In this document: piece by piece, positions 18,591-28,806 of the stretch
Layout of the letters: the number at the start of each line of letters is the position of its first letter
Numbering within the stretch: position 1 is the stretch's first letter
Origin: Acaryochloris sp. IP29b_bin.137
GTDB lineage: Bacteria; Cyanobacteriota; Cyanobacteriia; Thermosynechococcales; Thermosynechococcaceae
NCBI RefSeq assembly: GCF_028285745.1
Contig: NZ_JANQOP010000039.1
Span: 1 to 42,554 of the forward strand
DNA length: 42,554 nucleotides
Direction: 5' to 3'
Translations under genes and position numbers: made by a program
Notes under the pieces: model-generated
The model's input: the letters and a program-made list of their open reading frames with translations, nothing else
What the model was told of the DNA's origin: nothing
The model's database searches: none

Positions 18591-21323
18591 CTAGCGCTTT
18601 TTTGGGCGCAGCCCCCATTTCTGTAGTTCAACCGCCCAGAACCCCAGACTTGCGATCGCAAGACAAAGCAACAGCTCAGCGACAGAAAGGGGCTGGGTTT
18701 CGAAGATTTTTTGGAACATCGGATTGTAAAGGACCAATAATTGGAGTCCAGTGGTTAGCACCACCGATCCGAGTAACGGTTTGTTGCTCATTACCCCCAT
18801 GTTGAAAAAGGATTCTTGCTCACCTCGAATCGCTTGGACCAGGAAAATTCGAGAAAACGCCAAAGTGGAAAAGATTAAGGTTTGCCAATGGGCTAAATCG
18901 GATTGCCAGCCCCAATAGCCCACCCCAAAAAACAGGCTGCCTAACCAGAATCCAATCCAAGCAATATCACGCCCAACACCGCGGCTAAACAAATTCTCAG
19001 CGGGAGAGTAGGGAGAACGGCGCATAATGTTACGCTCTGCAGGTTCCACACTCAGCCCAATTGCTAGTAAGCCATCTGCCAGTAGATTGATCCATAAAAT
19101 TTGCAGAGGGAGGAGGGGAATGGGCATGCTCACCAAAGGAGCCATCAGGATTACCCACAGCTCACCACAATTGCCGCTCAGAGTGTACTTGATAAATTTG
19201 CGAATATTGTCATAAATCACCCGTCCTTCCCGCACCGCCGCCACAATAGTGGAAAAGTCATCATTTAGCAGAATCATATCCGCGGCCTGTTTGGCGACAT
19301 CGGTTCCGGTGATACCCATGGCTACCCCAATATCGGCTTGTTTCAGCGCAGGGGCATCATTGATGCCGTCCCCAGTCATGGCTACGATCTGTCCTTGCTG
19401 CTGCAAAGCGCGTACAATCGCTAGCTTATGTTGAGGGGAGACGCGGGCATAGATAGACACTTGCTGAACCGCGTCAGCAAGCTGGGCCGGATTGAATTGG
19501 GTTAAGTCCTGCCCGGTCAGCGGGGGGTGGCTTGAAATATTCAGCTGTTGGGCAATGGCTTTGGCGGTAATCGGATGATCCCCCGTAATCATCACCGGGC
19601 GAATCCCGGCGGTTTGGCAGAGGAACACGGCATCTTTCGCTTCGGGACGGGGGAGATCAATCATAGCGACCAATCCCACCAAGACTAAATCCTGCTCCAG
19701 GTTTTGCAGAGATAGCCCATTCGAACTTTGAGGAAGCCATCGCAGGGCAATGCCTAAAATACGCTTTCCTTCAGAAGCCAAGCGATCATGAACTTGGAGG
19801 ATTTTCTGGCGTTTTATCTCAGAAAGCGGCTCAATCCAATCTGTGCCCAGAATATGACTGGAGACATCCAAGAGGCGGTCGAGAGCCCCTTTGGTGAACA
19901 TCAGTTTTAAGGAGTTGAGTGGCGCTGGAGCCTGTTGAGCAAGCGTCTCTAAACAAGGCATTGCCTTCCATTGATGGACTGTACTCATCAACTTGCGGTT
20001 GGCATCAAAGGGTAATTCTTGATAACGGGGAAGATGTTGCCGGGATTGGGGAGGCCAAGCGCCCAACTGGGCCGAAACGGCCAGCAACGCCGTTTCCGTT
20101 GGATCCCCCAAAAGCAGGAAGTGGTCGGGTTGTTCGGGATCCAATTCCAGGCAGGCATCATTACAGAGGGCCATCCCGGTCAACATCACATCCAATGCAG
20201 ACTGTTGATTGGGTTGGAGGTCTTGAAAATGATTATGGGAAGAAGGTTTGGGGGTTAGGGGGATGGCGGGAGGAGGGAGGGTGATTTCTGTGCCAGCAAC
20301 CACCAAATTAGTGGCGGTCATGCGGTTTTCAGTCAGCGTTCCGGTTTTGTCCGAACAGATGACTGTCACAGAACCCAGGGTCTCGACTGCGGGCAGCTTC
20401 CGAATCAGGGCCTGATGCTTCAACATCCGCTGAGCCCCCAACGCCAGCGCGATTGTGACGATGGCGGGTAACCCTTCTGGAACGGCTGCGACTCCCAAAC
20501 TCACGGCGGTCAAAAACATAAACCGCAAATCTTCACCCTGGAGCAGTCCAAGGAGAAAAATGATCAGGATTAGGATTGTGATTGTGATCGCAAGTTGTTT
20601 GCCGAACTGATCCAACCGCTGCTGCAGTAGCGTCGGACTGGGCTTTGCCGTTTGGATCGCTGCCGCAATCCGGCCTAGCTCCGTATTCATCCCAGTATCA
20701 GTGACAACCGCTTCACCTCGACCATAGGTAACGGCAGTCCCCATATAGACCATGTTGTGGCGTTCTGCTAAGGGGTGCTGATCGGCTAAGGCATCGGAGA
20801 TCTTATCAATCGGCTCTGATTCTCCCGTTAGAGAGGCTTCTTGTACCCGTAAAGAGGCACTGTCAAGGACTCGGCAATCGGCGGGAATAAGGTTACCCGC
20901 TTCAATGCTGATGACATCCCCTGGAACGAGGAACTGAGCCCCTATCTCTTGCCAAGCGTCCTGGCGGCGCACCCGAACAGAGGGGACAGCCAGTTTTTTG
21001 AGAGCAGAAATGGCTTGTTCAGCCTGGTAATCTTGAAAGAAGCCCAGTCCAGCATTGAAAATAACAATGGCTAGGATCGCTAAGGCATCTTTCAGATCCC
21101 CCAGCAAACCGGATAGAACTGCAGCCACAATTAGAATTAAAACCATCGTGGCCGTTAGCTGTTTCCACAGCATCTGCCAGGGGCTTTCGCGGTCTTGTTC
21201 GATCAGTTCATTCAAGCCATAGGTCTGTTGTCGAATCGTTGCCTCAGCTTGGGAGAGCCCCTGATCAAGAGAGGTGTCCAGATGATGCAGGACTTCCTCT
21301 GGATGCAGCTGATACCACTCCAT
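18591..21323 (-). CDS. P2A-type Ca2+-transporting ATPase
   Basis: A 910-residue P-type pump. Order of elements: N-terminal cation-ATPase domain ([12 protein letters not shown], 4-15), M1-M2, actuator motif TGES (166-169), M4 with VPEGLPA (281-287), phosphorylation motif DKTGTLT (325-331), hinge motif [16 protein letters not shown], and six C-terminal membrane segments. The M4 VPEGLP, M5 GNCGELW and M6 WINLLADG segments retain the Glu, Asn/Glu and Asn/Asp positions that ligate Ca2+ in SERCA; the M6 Thr is Ala. This supports Ca2+ export, similar to the PacL type, over Na+/K+ or H+ pumping, though specificity is inferred. It is convergent with pyk, the stops 6 bp apart. Confidence 0.92.
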   Translation of the reverse strand: MEWYQLHPEEVLHHLDTSLDQGLSQAEATIRQQTYGLNELIEQDRESPWQMLWKQLTATMVLILIVAAVLSGLLGDLKDALAILAIVIFNAGLGFFQDYQAEQAISALKKLAVPSVRVRRQDAWQEIGAQFLVPGDVISIEAGNLIPADCRVLDSASLRVQEASLTGESEPIDKISDALADQHPLAERHNMVYMGTAVTYGRGEAVVTDTGMNTELGRIAAAIQTAKPSPTLLQQRLDQFGKQLAITITILILIIFLLGLLQGEDLRFMFLTAVSLGVAAVPEGLPAIVTIALALGAQRMLKHQALIRKLPAVETLGSVTVICSDKTGTLTENRMTATNLVVAGTEITLPPPAIPLTPKPSSHNHFQDLQPNQQSALDVMLTGMALCNDACLELDPEQPDHFLLLGDPTETALLAVSAQLGAWPPQSRQHLPRYQELPFDANRKLMSTVHQWKAMPCLETLAQQAPAPLNSLKLMFTKGALDRLLDVSSHILGTDWIEPLSEIKRQKILQVHDRLASEGKRILGIALRWLPQSSNGLSLQNLEQDLVLVGLVAMIDLPRPEAKDAVFLCQTAGIRPVMITGDHPITAKAIAQQLNISSHPPLTGQDLTQFNPAQLADAVQQVSIYARVSPQHKLAIVRALQQQGQIVAMTGDGINDAPALKQADIGVAMGITGTDVAKQAADMILLNDDFSTIVAAVREGRVIYDNIRKFIKYTLSGNCGELWVILMAPLVSMPIPLLPLQILWINLLADGLLAIGLSVEPAERNIMRRSPYSPAENLFSRGVGRDIAWIGFWLGSLFFGVGYWGWQSDLAHWQTLIFSTLAFSRIFLVQAIRGEQESFFNMGVMSNKPLLGSVVLTTGLQLLVLYNPMFQKIFETQPLSVAELLLCLAIASLGFWAVELQKWGLRPKKR

Positions 21324-21598
21324 ACTGGATTCCCTCTAATGTACGGCCTTTTCCTCATCCTAATAAAGACAGGGATCCGTTGCTCTACCTCAATTGTAGT
21401 GATCGAGGAACGGTATTCAACCGAATACTGGGCAAGAAGAGAGATAACTTATTGCAATTCATTGAGATTGCCTGGATTAATCCAAGCATGCCCTAGGCTC
21501 AGAAAGACTCACGGAAGGGATCACTAGGGATCAGCTCTAAGGATTATTCAACTGAGACGGAAATTAAGCCAAAATTAGGTATTGAGCAGAGTGTATTT

Positions 21599-24500
21599 AT
21601 GGTCAACTTAGCTGAGCGTCCGTCTGGTTCGTCCCCGTGGAAATTGGGGCGACTGACTCAGCTATTGCTTCTGGCCGTAGTGGTGCTGACCTATAGCGTC
21701 ATTGAAATGGCCGTGGCCAATTCACTCTTCCTCACCCATGTGGGTGCAGATGGCTTACCCCTTGCCTTTATTTTGATTGGTCTGTTTTCGATCCCGGCCT
21801 ATGCAATGTTCTCACAGGTGGTGGATCGCTACAGCCGTCCCCAATTGTTTCGCTATATGCTGCTGTTGGCCGCAGTGATGGCCGTCGGCATGTGGTTCCT
21901 CCTGGCTGAGACAGGACTCGTCACCTACTATATTGTCCTAATTTTGGTCTTTTTTCAGTGGGACTTTCACAACAATATTCTCTATGCCAGTTTACTAACA
22001 GATTATTTTTCGGCTCTGGACTATAAGCGCTATGCTCCGTTTATTGGTATGGCCCAAGCGGCTGGCACCTTAGTCGGAGGTGGATTGACGGCGCTGCTGT
22101 CCCACTTCTTCTCTACCCGGGAGCTATTGCTGGGGTTGCCGGTTGTATTTGGAATTGCGATCGCACAATTGTTTTTCCTGGAAAACACCCAGCGCCAAAT
22201 TGAAACCGTCAGTAAAACAGACAATGTGGGCATGATTGAAGCCCTGAAGACCTTTCCTGACTTGGTGAGGCGCTACCCGCTGATGCTCTTCCTCGCCGCC
22301 AGCAGCTTCCTACTGGTCATCATCTACCTATCCGCCGAATTCTTATGGTTTAGCATCTACGCCGATAACTTTACCGAAGATGCCCTCACCGGTTTCTTAG
22401 GCCTGATGCGGGTGAGTGTCAGCGTTATTCAGGTGCTAGTGCTCTATTGCTTTACCCGTCCCCTTTTGCACTGGGTCGGGGTGGCGCGGATGAATGTGGT
22501 CTATCCCTTAACGACGCTGTTTGGTTTGTTTGGCATTGTCCTGCAAACCAGCTTACCGGCTGCCATCGCTCTCCATATCAATGGGGATGGTCTTTACAAA
22601 AGCATCAATATTCCCGTTCATCAACTCAACTACAATGCCGTTCCCCGAGAATTTCTCGGTCGAATTCGCACCCTGAGCGATGGCTTTTTCTATGCAGTGG
22701 GCTTAACCTCAGCGGGGGGACTCCTGTGGATCTGCCATCACACCCTCAGCTTGGCCCAAATTTCCTGGATAGCCATTGGCCTGACTTGCGTGTTATTTGG
22801 CCTGCGCTTACCCATGGGCAAGTACTATGCCCAGGGTCTAGAAGAAATGATTCGTTCGGATGCCATTAACTTAGATGAGCTGGGGGATGTGCAAGCGCAA
22901 TTTCCGGCAGAGTCCAATGCGGTGATTCGCGACTTGCTCAAAGATAGCGATCGCTACACTCAAATTAAGGGTCTGGAATTTGCAACCCAATTGGGGCAAC
23001 CCAGCCAGTTTTATCTGGATGTCCAGCCCTTGCTAGGACAGGACGATCCCGAGTTGCAAACGGCTATTGTTCGTCTATTCAGCACGAATCCCGATCCAGA
23101 AACCGTCGCGATTTTCGAAGATTGCCTGCAGACCGCTTCTGGTGCACTTCGCTCCACCGCCTTAGAGATACTGATTGCGAATCGTTACCCCTTTACAGCA
23201 GAACAGCTACAGACCCTTTTAAAAGAAGCCGATCCAACCATTCGGTCCTTAGCCGCTGTCGCCGTCGATCAAGTCGGCCAAATGGACGAAACCCTGCAAG
23301 CCACCTGTGATCAAATCTGGTACTCAGGTTTGTCTGAAGCTGCGGGTCAAGCCGTTGTGCGGGTAGTCGCCTGCAGCCACGATCGTAGATTGATGCCGTT
23401 GCTCACGAAATTACTGATCCAGGACGACCCCGGCATCCAGCAGGAGAGCTTGGCTATCCTGGCTACTCTGGGCCAAGCTGGGGACCGGGACCTAGCGGAT
23501 ATCGCCATTACGGCCCTCGATCATCCGGCTCCCTTAGTGCGAGCTGCCGCCTTTCAGTTATTGGGTGTGGTCCATGTCCCTGACTATGTCACTCACATTG
23601 CCGTCGGATTTGAAGATTCTGATCCTCGGGTTCGCCAGCAGGCGGCTCAGATTTTGCCGGCCTATGGCAAGACGGGATTGCTGATGGCCCAAGAGAGTTT
23701 ATCTGCGAAGGATACGGACGTAGTGAATACTGCGATCGCAGCCATCGGACAGGTGCGTAATCGCCAAGCTGGCAAGATCTTGTATGAACACCTAGCGCCT
23801 GAGTTTCAGCAGCTCGTCCATACCCGCAAATGGCAGCAGCAACTCCCCAGCACAGACCCCAATTGGCAACCTTTAGCCTTAGCCATTGAAGATTTTCACA
23901 ATCGCCTGTTGCAAAAGGTGCTCTACATTTTGGCCTGTTTGGGCCATGACCGCACCGTCAACGCCATTAATCGGATTTTGAGCACTAATGAGCAAAAGGA
24001 TTTAGCCAGCGCGGTCGAAGCCTTGGCTTCCTTGAAAAATCGTCGCTTTGTCTTACCGCTTCTGCCCGTGCTGGAACAGTTTGTCAAAAAAGAGCCAACG
24101 AGTGGGCGGAGCTGTGTTGAACCCCAATGGATGCGCGATAAAGGGTATAAATTACTGTTAGAGGCCTTGGAAACTCAGGATCGATGGATTCGGATCGGGG
24201 CTTTAATTGCCCTAGCGGGGGTACCCTCTGCTTTAGTCAATGATCCAGACTCCCTGGTCAAAACCGTGGCAGAACAGATTTTTCTGTCGGTTGATCCAGA
24301 TCCCTTACCCACCCATCAATTTATGAAACGCCTGCTGCTGCTCAAGGAAGTCGCTCTGTTTAAGAACCTATCGCTGGATGAGCTACTGCTGATTGACCAA
24401 ACCCTAGAACAAGAGCAAAAACTGGCTGGTGAAACCATCTTTTCGGAAGGGAGCTGGTGTACTCACTTCTACATCATTGCTGAGGGTAAGGTTCAGATTG

Positions 24501-24787
24501 TGAAAAACATTGATGACCAATCCTGCGATTTAAAGCAGCTTTCAGTTGGTGAATACTTTGGGGAAGTGGCTTTGTTTGATGACGCTCCCCATTGGGATGG
24601 AGCCGTCGCATTAGAAGATTGCACATTGCTAAAGCTGGAGAAGAACCGCTTTATTAGCCTAATGACCCAGCGCCCCCATATTATTTTGGAAATTTGCCGA
24701 TTTCTCAGTCAGCGCCTTCGAGAAACGGATAATTATCGATCTTTAGGAACCCTTGAAACTTCTCAACTCTCAGAAGTTCAATCGTAA
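21599..24787 (+). CDS. Transporter-like membrane domain fused to HEAT repeats and a cNMP-binding-type domain
   Basis: A 1062-residue three-part protein. Residues 20-405 form about 12 hydrophobic segments resembling MFS or ATP/ADP-translocase-type carriers (YSRPQLFRYMLLLAAVMAVG, a DYFSALDYKRYAPFIG loop, a basic loop HQLNYNAVPREFLGRIRTLSD). Residues 430-900 are HEAT-like helical repeats (for example ALDHPAPLVRAAAFQLLGVV, EDSDPRVRQQAAQILPAYG). Residues about 915-1045 are a cyclic-nucleotide-binding-type domain with GKVQIVK and GEYFGEVALFDDAP. In that domain the phosphate-binding Arg of the CRP-type cassette is replaced by Trp-Asp-Gly, so cAMP binding in the usual way is doubtful. I know similar fusions only as cyanobacterial proteins of unknown function; substrate and role are not readable. 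Confidence 0.8.
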   Translation: MVNLAERPSGSSPWKLGRLTQLLLLAVVVLTYSVIEMAVANSLFLTHVGADGLPLAFILIGLFSIPAYAMFSQVVDRYSRPQLFRYMLLLAAVMAVGMWFLLAETGLVTYYIVLILVFFQWDFHNNILYASLLTDYFSALDYKRYAPFIGMAQAAGTLVGGGLTALLSHFFSTRELLLGLPVVFGIAIAQLFFLENTQRQIETVSKTDNVGMIEALKTFPDLVRRYPLMLFLAASSFLLVIIYLSAEFLWFSIYADNFTEDALTGFLGLMRVSVSVIQVLVLYCFTRPLLHWVGVARMNVVYPLTTLFGLFGIVLQTSLPAAIALHINGDGLYKSINIPVHQLNYNAVPREFLGRIRTLSDGFFYAVGLTSAGGLLWICHHTLSLAQISWIAIGLTCVLFGLRLPMGKYYAQGLEEMIRSDAINLDELGDVQAQFPAESNAVIRDLLKDSDRYTQIKGLEFATQLGQPSQFYLDVQPLLGQDDPELQTAIVRLFSTNPDPETVAIFEDCLQTASGALRSTALEILIANRYPFTAEQLQTLLKEADPTIRSLAAVAVDQVGQMDETLQATCDQIWYSGLSEAAGQAVVRVVACSHDRRLMPLLTKLLIQDDPGIQQESLAILATLGQAGDRDLADIAITALDHPAPLVRAAAFQLLGVVHVPDYVTHIAVGFEDSDPRVRQQAAQILPAYGKTGLLMAQESLSAKDTDVVNTAIAAIGQVRNRQAGKILYEHLAPEFQQLVHTRKWQQQLPSTDPNWQPLALAIEDFHNRLLQKVLYILACLGHDRTVNAINRILSTNEQKDLASAVEALASLKNRRFVLPLLPVLEQFVKKEPTSGRSCVEPQWMRDKGYKLLLEALETQDRWIRIGALIALAGVPSALVNDPDSLVKTVAEQIFLSVDPDPLPTHQFMKRLLLLKEVALFKNLSLDELLLIDQTLEQEQKLAGETIFSEGSWCTHFYIIAEGKVQIVKNIDDQSCDLKQLSVGEYFGEVALFDDAPHWDGAVALEDCTLLKLEKNRFISLMTQRPHIILEICRFLSQRLRETDNYRSLGTLETSQLSEVQS

Positions 24788-24871
24788 GCAGGATTTACAC
24801 TGGAATTAGAGTCTGATCACCTGAGTGGGGGTAGCCTGATGGCTGTCTGATTTGCGGAGGAGTGTGACGCG

Positions 24872-27130
24872 ATGCCAACAGTGACACTAAAACTGGACGG
24901 GATGAGCTGTGCTGCTTGTGCTAACAGTATCGAGAAAGTCCTCAAGAATTTAGATGGTGTTGAGGACTGCAGTGTCAACTTTGGGGCCGAGCAAGCGACA
25001 GTTCACTACAACCCCACTCAAATAAAACCTGCAACCGTGGCTGCCTCTATTGATGCGGCTGGATATGGAGCTGAGGTTCTGGATGATCGGGATTGGTACC
25101 AGCTAGCAGATGATCTGTCTGAGCGTCTTACCTCCCCATCCTCTCAACGACTTCAACTCAAAGTGTTTATCGGTGGTGTGATCAGCATTTTACTGATGGT
25201 GGGATCACTGCCAATGATGACAGGCATCCCCTTGGCATGGATTCCAGGCTGGGCTCATCACCCCATCTTGCAGCTTATTCTGACTGTGCCAGTCCAGTTC
25301 TGGTGTGGCTATCCCTTCTATGGCGGAGCACTTAAGGCTCTAAAGCAGCGAACTGCCACGATGGATACGCTGATGGCCCTGGGGACCAGTGCCGCTTTTT
25401 TCTATTCTTTGGCGGTGACCTTTATCCCCGCAGGAGCAAACCAGGGCCTTGGGGTTTACTACGAAACCTCTGCTGTGGTGATTACCCTAATCCTGTTGGG
25501 ACGATGGTTTGAAGAGCGAGCCAAAGGCCAAACTTCTACAGCGATTCGTCAGTTGATGGGCTTGCAGGCCAAAACGGCGCGGGTGATTCGGGATGGGCAG
25601 GTCGTGGAGATTGCGATCGCAACTGTGCAACCGGGCGATACTGTTCTCGTCCGTCCCGGAGAAAAAATCCCCGTGGATGGCGAAGTCATTGAAGGTCAAT
25701 CCACCATAGATGAAGCAATGGTAACGGGGGAAAGCCAGCCGGTTCTTAAGCAACCCGGTGATCTCGTGATTGGGGCAACGCTGAATAAAACAGGCAGTTT
25801 CCAGTTTCGGGCTACTCATGTGGGCAAAGAGACGGTCTTGGCTCAGATCGTCAAATTAGTGCAAGAGGCGCAAGGATCGAAAGCGCCGATTCAACGCTTG
25901 GCCGATCAAGTCACAGGCTGGTTTGTCCCAGCAGTGATCACCATTGCAGTCATCACCTTTATCGTCTGGCTAATCACCACCCAAACTCTCTCCTTGGCCT
26001 TAATTACAGCGGTTGGTGTTCTGATTATTGCTTGCCCTTGTGCTTTGGGATTAGCCACGCCGACTTCGGTCATGGTGGGTACGGGCAAAGGGGCAGAACA
26101 CGGCATTCTGATTAAAGGGGCCGAGAGCTTAGAGCTAGCCCATCAAATTCAAACCATCGTGCTGGATAAAACAGGCACCCTGACCGAGGGGAAGCCGACT
26201 GTGACAGACTTTAGGACGGTAAAGGGCACCAGTCATGGCAATGAGCTTTATCTCTTGCAGCTAGCCAGTATCGTCGAAAGCCACTCCGAACACCCGTTGG
26301 CTGAAGCGGTCGTCCGTTACGCTCAAGCCCAGGGCGTGGACGTATCGCTGAGTGATACACGAAACTTTGCTGCGATCGCAGGTCAAGGCGTCCAAGCCCA
26401 AGTCCAAGGCCACCAGATTCATATTGGCACCCAGCGCTGGCTTCAGACCTTAGGGATCGAAACGGATACGCTGCAGACCTATGCCCATCAATGGGAAGCC
26501 CAAAGCAAAACCGTGATTTGGCTGGCAGTGGATCATCAGCTCGAAGCCATTATGGGAATTGCGGATGCCTTGAAACCCACCTCGATCGAAGTGGTCCAAA
26601 CCCTGAAGCAGATGGGGTTAGAGGTGGTGATGCTAACGGGGGATAATGGGCGTACTGCTGGTGCGATCGCAGCTCAAGCCCATATTGAACAGGTAAAAGC
26701 AGAAGTCCGCCCCGACCAAAAAGCTGCCACCATCCAGCAACTCCAGGCTGATGGCCACATCGTCGCTATGGTGGGGGATGGCATTAACGATGCCCCTGCC
26801 TTAGCTCAAGCAGATGTAGGGCTAGCCATTGGCACAGGCACTGATGTTGCCATTGCCGCCAGCGACATCACGTTGATTTCAGGGGATCTACAGGGTATCG
26901 TCACGGCCATCCAACTGAGTCGGGCTACCATGAGTAACATCCGTCAGAATCTCTTCTTTGCCTTTATCTACAACATTATTGGCATCCCTGTTGCTGCTGG
27001 GATTCTCTACCCCTTCTGGGGATTGCTCCTTAACCCGATGATTGCGGGGGCAGCCATGGCCTTTAGCTCTGTCTCAGTGGTAACCAATGCCCTCCGACTG
27101 CGGCAGTTTCAACCGGGGTTATTTCGCTAG
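24872..27130 (+). CDS. Cu+-transporting P1B-type ATPase
   Basis: A 752-residue copper pump. It has one N-terminal metal-binding domain with GMSCAAC (10-16), eight membrane segments, TGES in the actuator domain, the membrane metal motif CPC in [15 protein letters not shown] (about residue 387), DKTGTLT (about 432-438), the P1B signature [10 protein letters not shown] and [18 protein letters not shown]7 has YN (FIYNIIGIP) and TM8 has M-x-x-SS ([10 protein letters not shown]), the residue set of group P1B-1, meaning Cu+ (possibly Ag+). It could be the plasma-membrane CtaA/CopA or thylakoid PacS type; sequence alone does not decide. A GGAGG site lies upstream of the ATG. The 3' end overlaps the convergent ZIP-like gene by 12 bp. 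Confidence 0.94.
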   Translation: MPTVTLKLDGMSCAACANSIEKVLKNLDGVEDCSVNFGAEQATVHYNPTQIKPATVAASIDAAGYGAEVLDDRDWYQLADDLSERLTSPSSQRLQLKVFIGGVISILLMVGSLPMMTGIPLAWIPGWAHHPILQLILTVPVQFWCGYPFYGGALKALKQRTATMDTLMALGTSAAFFYSLAVTFIPAGANQGLGVYYETSAVVITLILLGRWFEERAKGQTSTAIRQLMGLQAKTARVIRDGQVVEIAIATVQPGDTVLVRPGEKIPVDGEVIEGQSTIDEAMVTGESQPVLKQPGDLVIGATLNKTGSFQFRATHVGKETVLAQIVKLVQEAQGSKAPIQRLADQVTGWFVPAVITIAVITFIVWLITTQTLSLALITAVGVLIIACPCALGLATPTSVMVGTGKGAEHGILIKGAESLELAHQIQTIVLDKTGTLTEGKPTVTDFRTVKGTSHGNELYLLQLASIVESHSEHPLAEAVVRYAQAQGVDVSLSDTRNFAAIAGQGVQAQVQGHQIHIGTQRWLQTLGIETDTLQTYAHQWEAQSKTVIWLAVDHQLEAIMGIADALKPTSIEVVQTLKQMGLEVVMLTGDNGRTAGAIAAQAHIEQVKAEVRPDQKAATIQQLQADGHIVAMVGDGINDAPALAQADVGLAIGTGTDVAIAASDITLISGDLQGIVTAIQLSRATMSNIRQNLFFAFIYNIIGIPVAAGILYPFWGLLLNPMIAGAAMAFSSVSVVTNALRLRQFQPGLFR

Positions 27131-27850
27131 TAAAAGTCCGGTATACAAAGCAGCTCCCACAATAAAAGACATAAAACAGCTCTCCTGCTCATCAGGCAGT
27201 TCCCGCTTGAGCACATTGAGAATAATACTGCCCGCCAAAAACGACCAAATAATCAAGACGCCTGCCTTATCTAGCATGGCCGATTGTCCTAAGACCATCC
27301 CCAAAATAATCGCAGCTACCAACAACCACCGTCCTCGCTGGTTATAGGGGGTTTTGTGATGCTCATACAAATGATGATCAATGATAAAAAAGTGCAAGGC
27401 CAATGCGGCAAAAAAGAGGATGCAGGTATAGAGACTATGGGCCCCTAAATCTTGGAGTAAATAGCCCAAAATCACATTAAGGGCAGCAAAAGCGCTGATA
27501 TGAATCCAAAAGATAACGGTACCAGCACCATCAGTATTTTGCTCTTCCTGATTGGCTTTCCGAGACTGTAACACCAAACTGTCTAATCCATAAAAGACCA
27601 CTAAGCCTAAGAGTGCCAGCAGATAAACATGATTCTCTAAATAGATAATGAACGGCACTTGTGCATGTTCGATCTCTTCTTGAGCATGACTCAACTCCGG
27701 GAAAATCTCTAAGAAAACAAAGCCGATAGACACCCCACCCGCAAACGAAAGCCACCGATGGTGAGGGATAAAACTGGGGATAGTAAGCTTAGAAAAAAAG
27801 GCATGGACAACCGCTAAACCGATGGCGAGAAATATCCCAGGATTAACCAT
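27119..27850 (-). CDS. ZIP-like multi-spanning membrane protein
   Basis: A 243-residue integral membrane protein with about seven or eight hydrophobic segments. The segments and loops resemble the ZIP (zinc/iron permease) family: [21 protein letters not shown], then an acidic/His loop ([11 protein letters not shown]), [14 protein letters not shown] near the middle, and a C-terminal [20 protein letters not shown] that matches the last ZIP helices. The typical HxxxE/HExxH core is not seen in its canonical form, so metal transport is a family-level guess. The gene is convergent with the Cu+ ATPase and overlaps it by 12 bp. Confidence 0.6.
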   Translation of the reverse strand: MVNPGIFLAIGLAVVHAFFSKLTIPSFIPHHRWLSFAGGVSIGFVFLEIFPELSHAQEEIEHAQVPFIIYLENHVYLLALLGLVVFYGLDSLVLQSRKANQEEQNTDGAGTVIFWIHISAFAALNVILGYLLQDLGAHSLYTCILFFAALALHFFIIDHHLYEHHKTPYNQRGRWLLVAAIILGMVLGQSAMLDKAGVLIIWSFLAGSIILNVLKRELPDEQESCFMSFIVGAALYTGLLLAK

Positions 27851-27983
27851 TTTGCTTGGCTCTCAGTGTATTCAAGCTGCACTCGCACCAACTCTACCAG
27901 CTAAATTGAACGCTGTTGTTAAATCGACATAGACTTTTGCTGAGAAAAAGTGAGTTTCTAGTCCGCCAATGAAGACCGAAGGA

Positions 27984-28799
27984 TTAAGCTTTAGAAGCCG
28001 GCTGCAGAATCCACCGCTGTGTGATTATTCCCAATGCAATCCCTAAACCTAAAATAATCCAGAAGCCCAAAGGCGACTGTTCTAAGCCATGGGGCAGGTT
28101 CATGCCAAACAAGCTGCACAGAGCAGTGAGGGGTAGAAATACAGCAGCCAATAGATTCAGGCGTTGAGCCGTACGGACCGATTCCAAGCTGAGGCGACTT
28201 TGTTCCTCTACCCGTCGCGCTAAGTCAAACTCCAGGGCATTTTTAACATCGGTATAAAGCAAATCCAGCGTCCGATCTAAATCATTCGCCCAATCCCGTA
28301 GATCAATGATGTCTCTATCCTCAGGGACATCCTCCCGAGCAGTTTGCAGGGTAGCCATCATATTTTTAGCCGCACGACAGAGAGGAGCTAAGTTTTCTAA
28401 GATCTGGAAATAGTCGTCTGCCAAGGCAGCTTGACTATACGCTTGGCTCAGTTGCTGCTCTGCCTTGCTATAGTCTTTGAGATGTTTTTTAAGTCGGGGT
28501 AACCCCTCTCCTCCCTCACTGCACTTCCAGATTCCTTGAGGATTGCGCCAAAAGAAGATTCCCTGCCGCTGCCGACTTCCGGGTTGGGGGAGTTTATGGA
28601 GAACCAGTAGCAGATGATCCTCGGCTAGCATCGCCCGCTGTTTGCCAGCCCCCTTTTGGCCAAAACGGCGTTTAATTTCATCAGGGAGTTGCCAATTGGC
28701 AGGCAGTTGCATCGTCATGTTTTTTGCAGTGTCTTTTACTCCCAATTTGCCCAACTGCACGATCTTTTGTGCAGACAGAGTATAGAATGCCCCAGACAT
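27984..28799 (-). CDS. CorA-like divalent cation transporter
   Basis: A 271-residue protein of the CorA/ZntB type: a long soluble N-terminal part rich in helices (about 85-215, with DLRDWANDLDRTLDLLYTDV), then two C-terminal membrane segments (about 217-235 and 245-262) with the family GMN motif in CSLFGMNLP between them. The N-domain is shorter than in Escherichia coli CorA (316 residues). Start at 28799 is favoured by an AAGGA site; an internal ATG pair at residues 28 and 30 would shorten it. It begins 7 bp after the stop of the upstream TpsB-like gene, so the two are probably cotranscribed. Confidence 0.82.
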   Translation of the reverse strand: MSGAFYTLSAQKIVQLGKLGVKDTAKNMTMQLPANWQLPDEIKRRFGQKGAGKQRAMLAEDHLLLVLHKLPQPGSRQRQGIFFWRNPQGIWKCSEGGEGLPRLKKHLKDYSKAEQQLSQAYSQAALADDYFQILENLAPLCRAAKNMMATLQTAREDVPEDRDIIDLRDWANDLDRTLDLLYTDVKNALEFDLARRVEEQSRLSLESVRTAQRLNLLAAVFLPLTALCSLFGMNLPHGLEQSPLGFWIILGLGIALGIITQRWILQPASKA

Positions 28800-28806
28800 C
28801 CCATCC

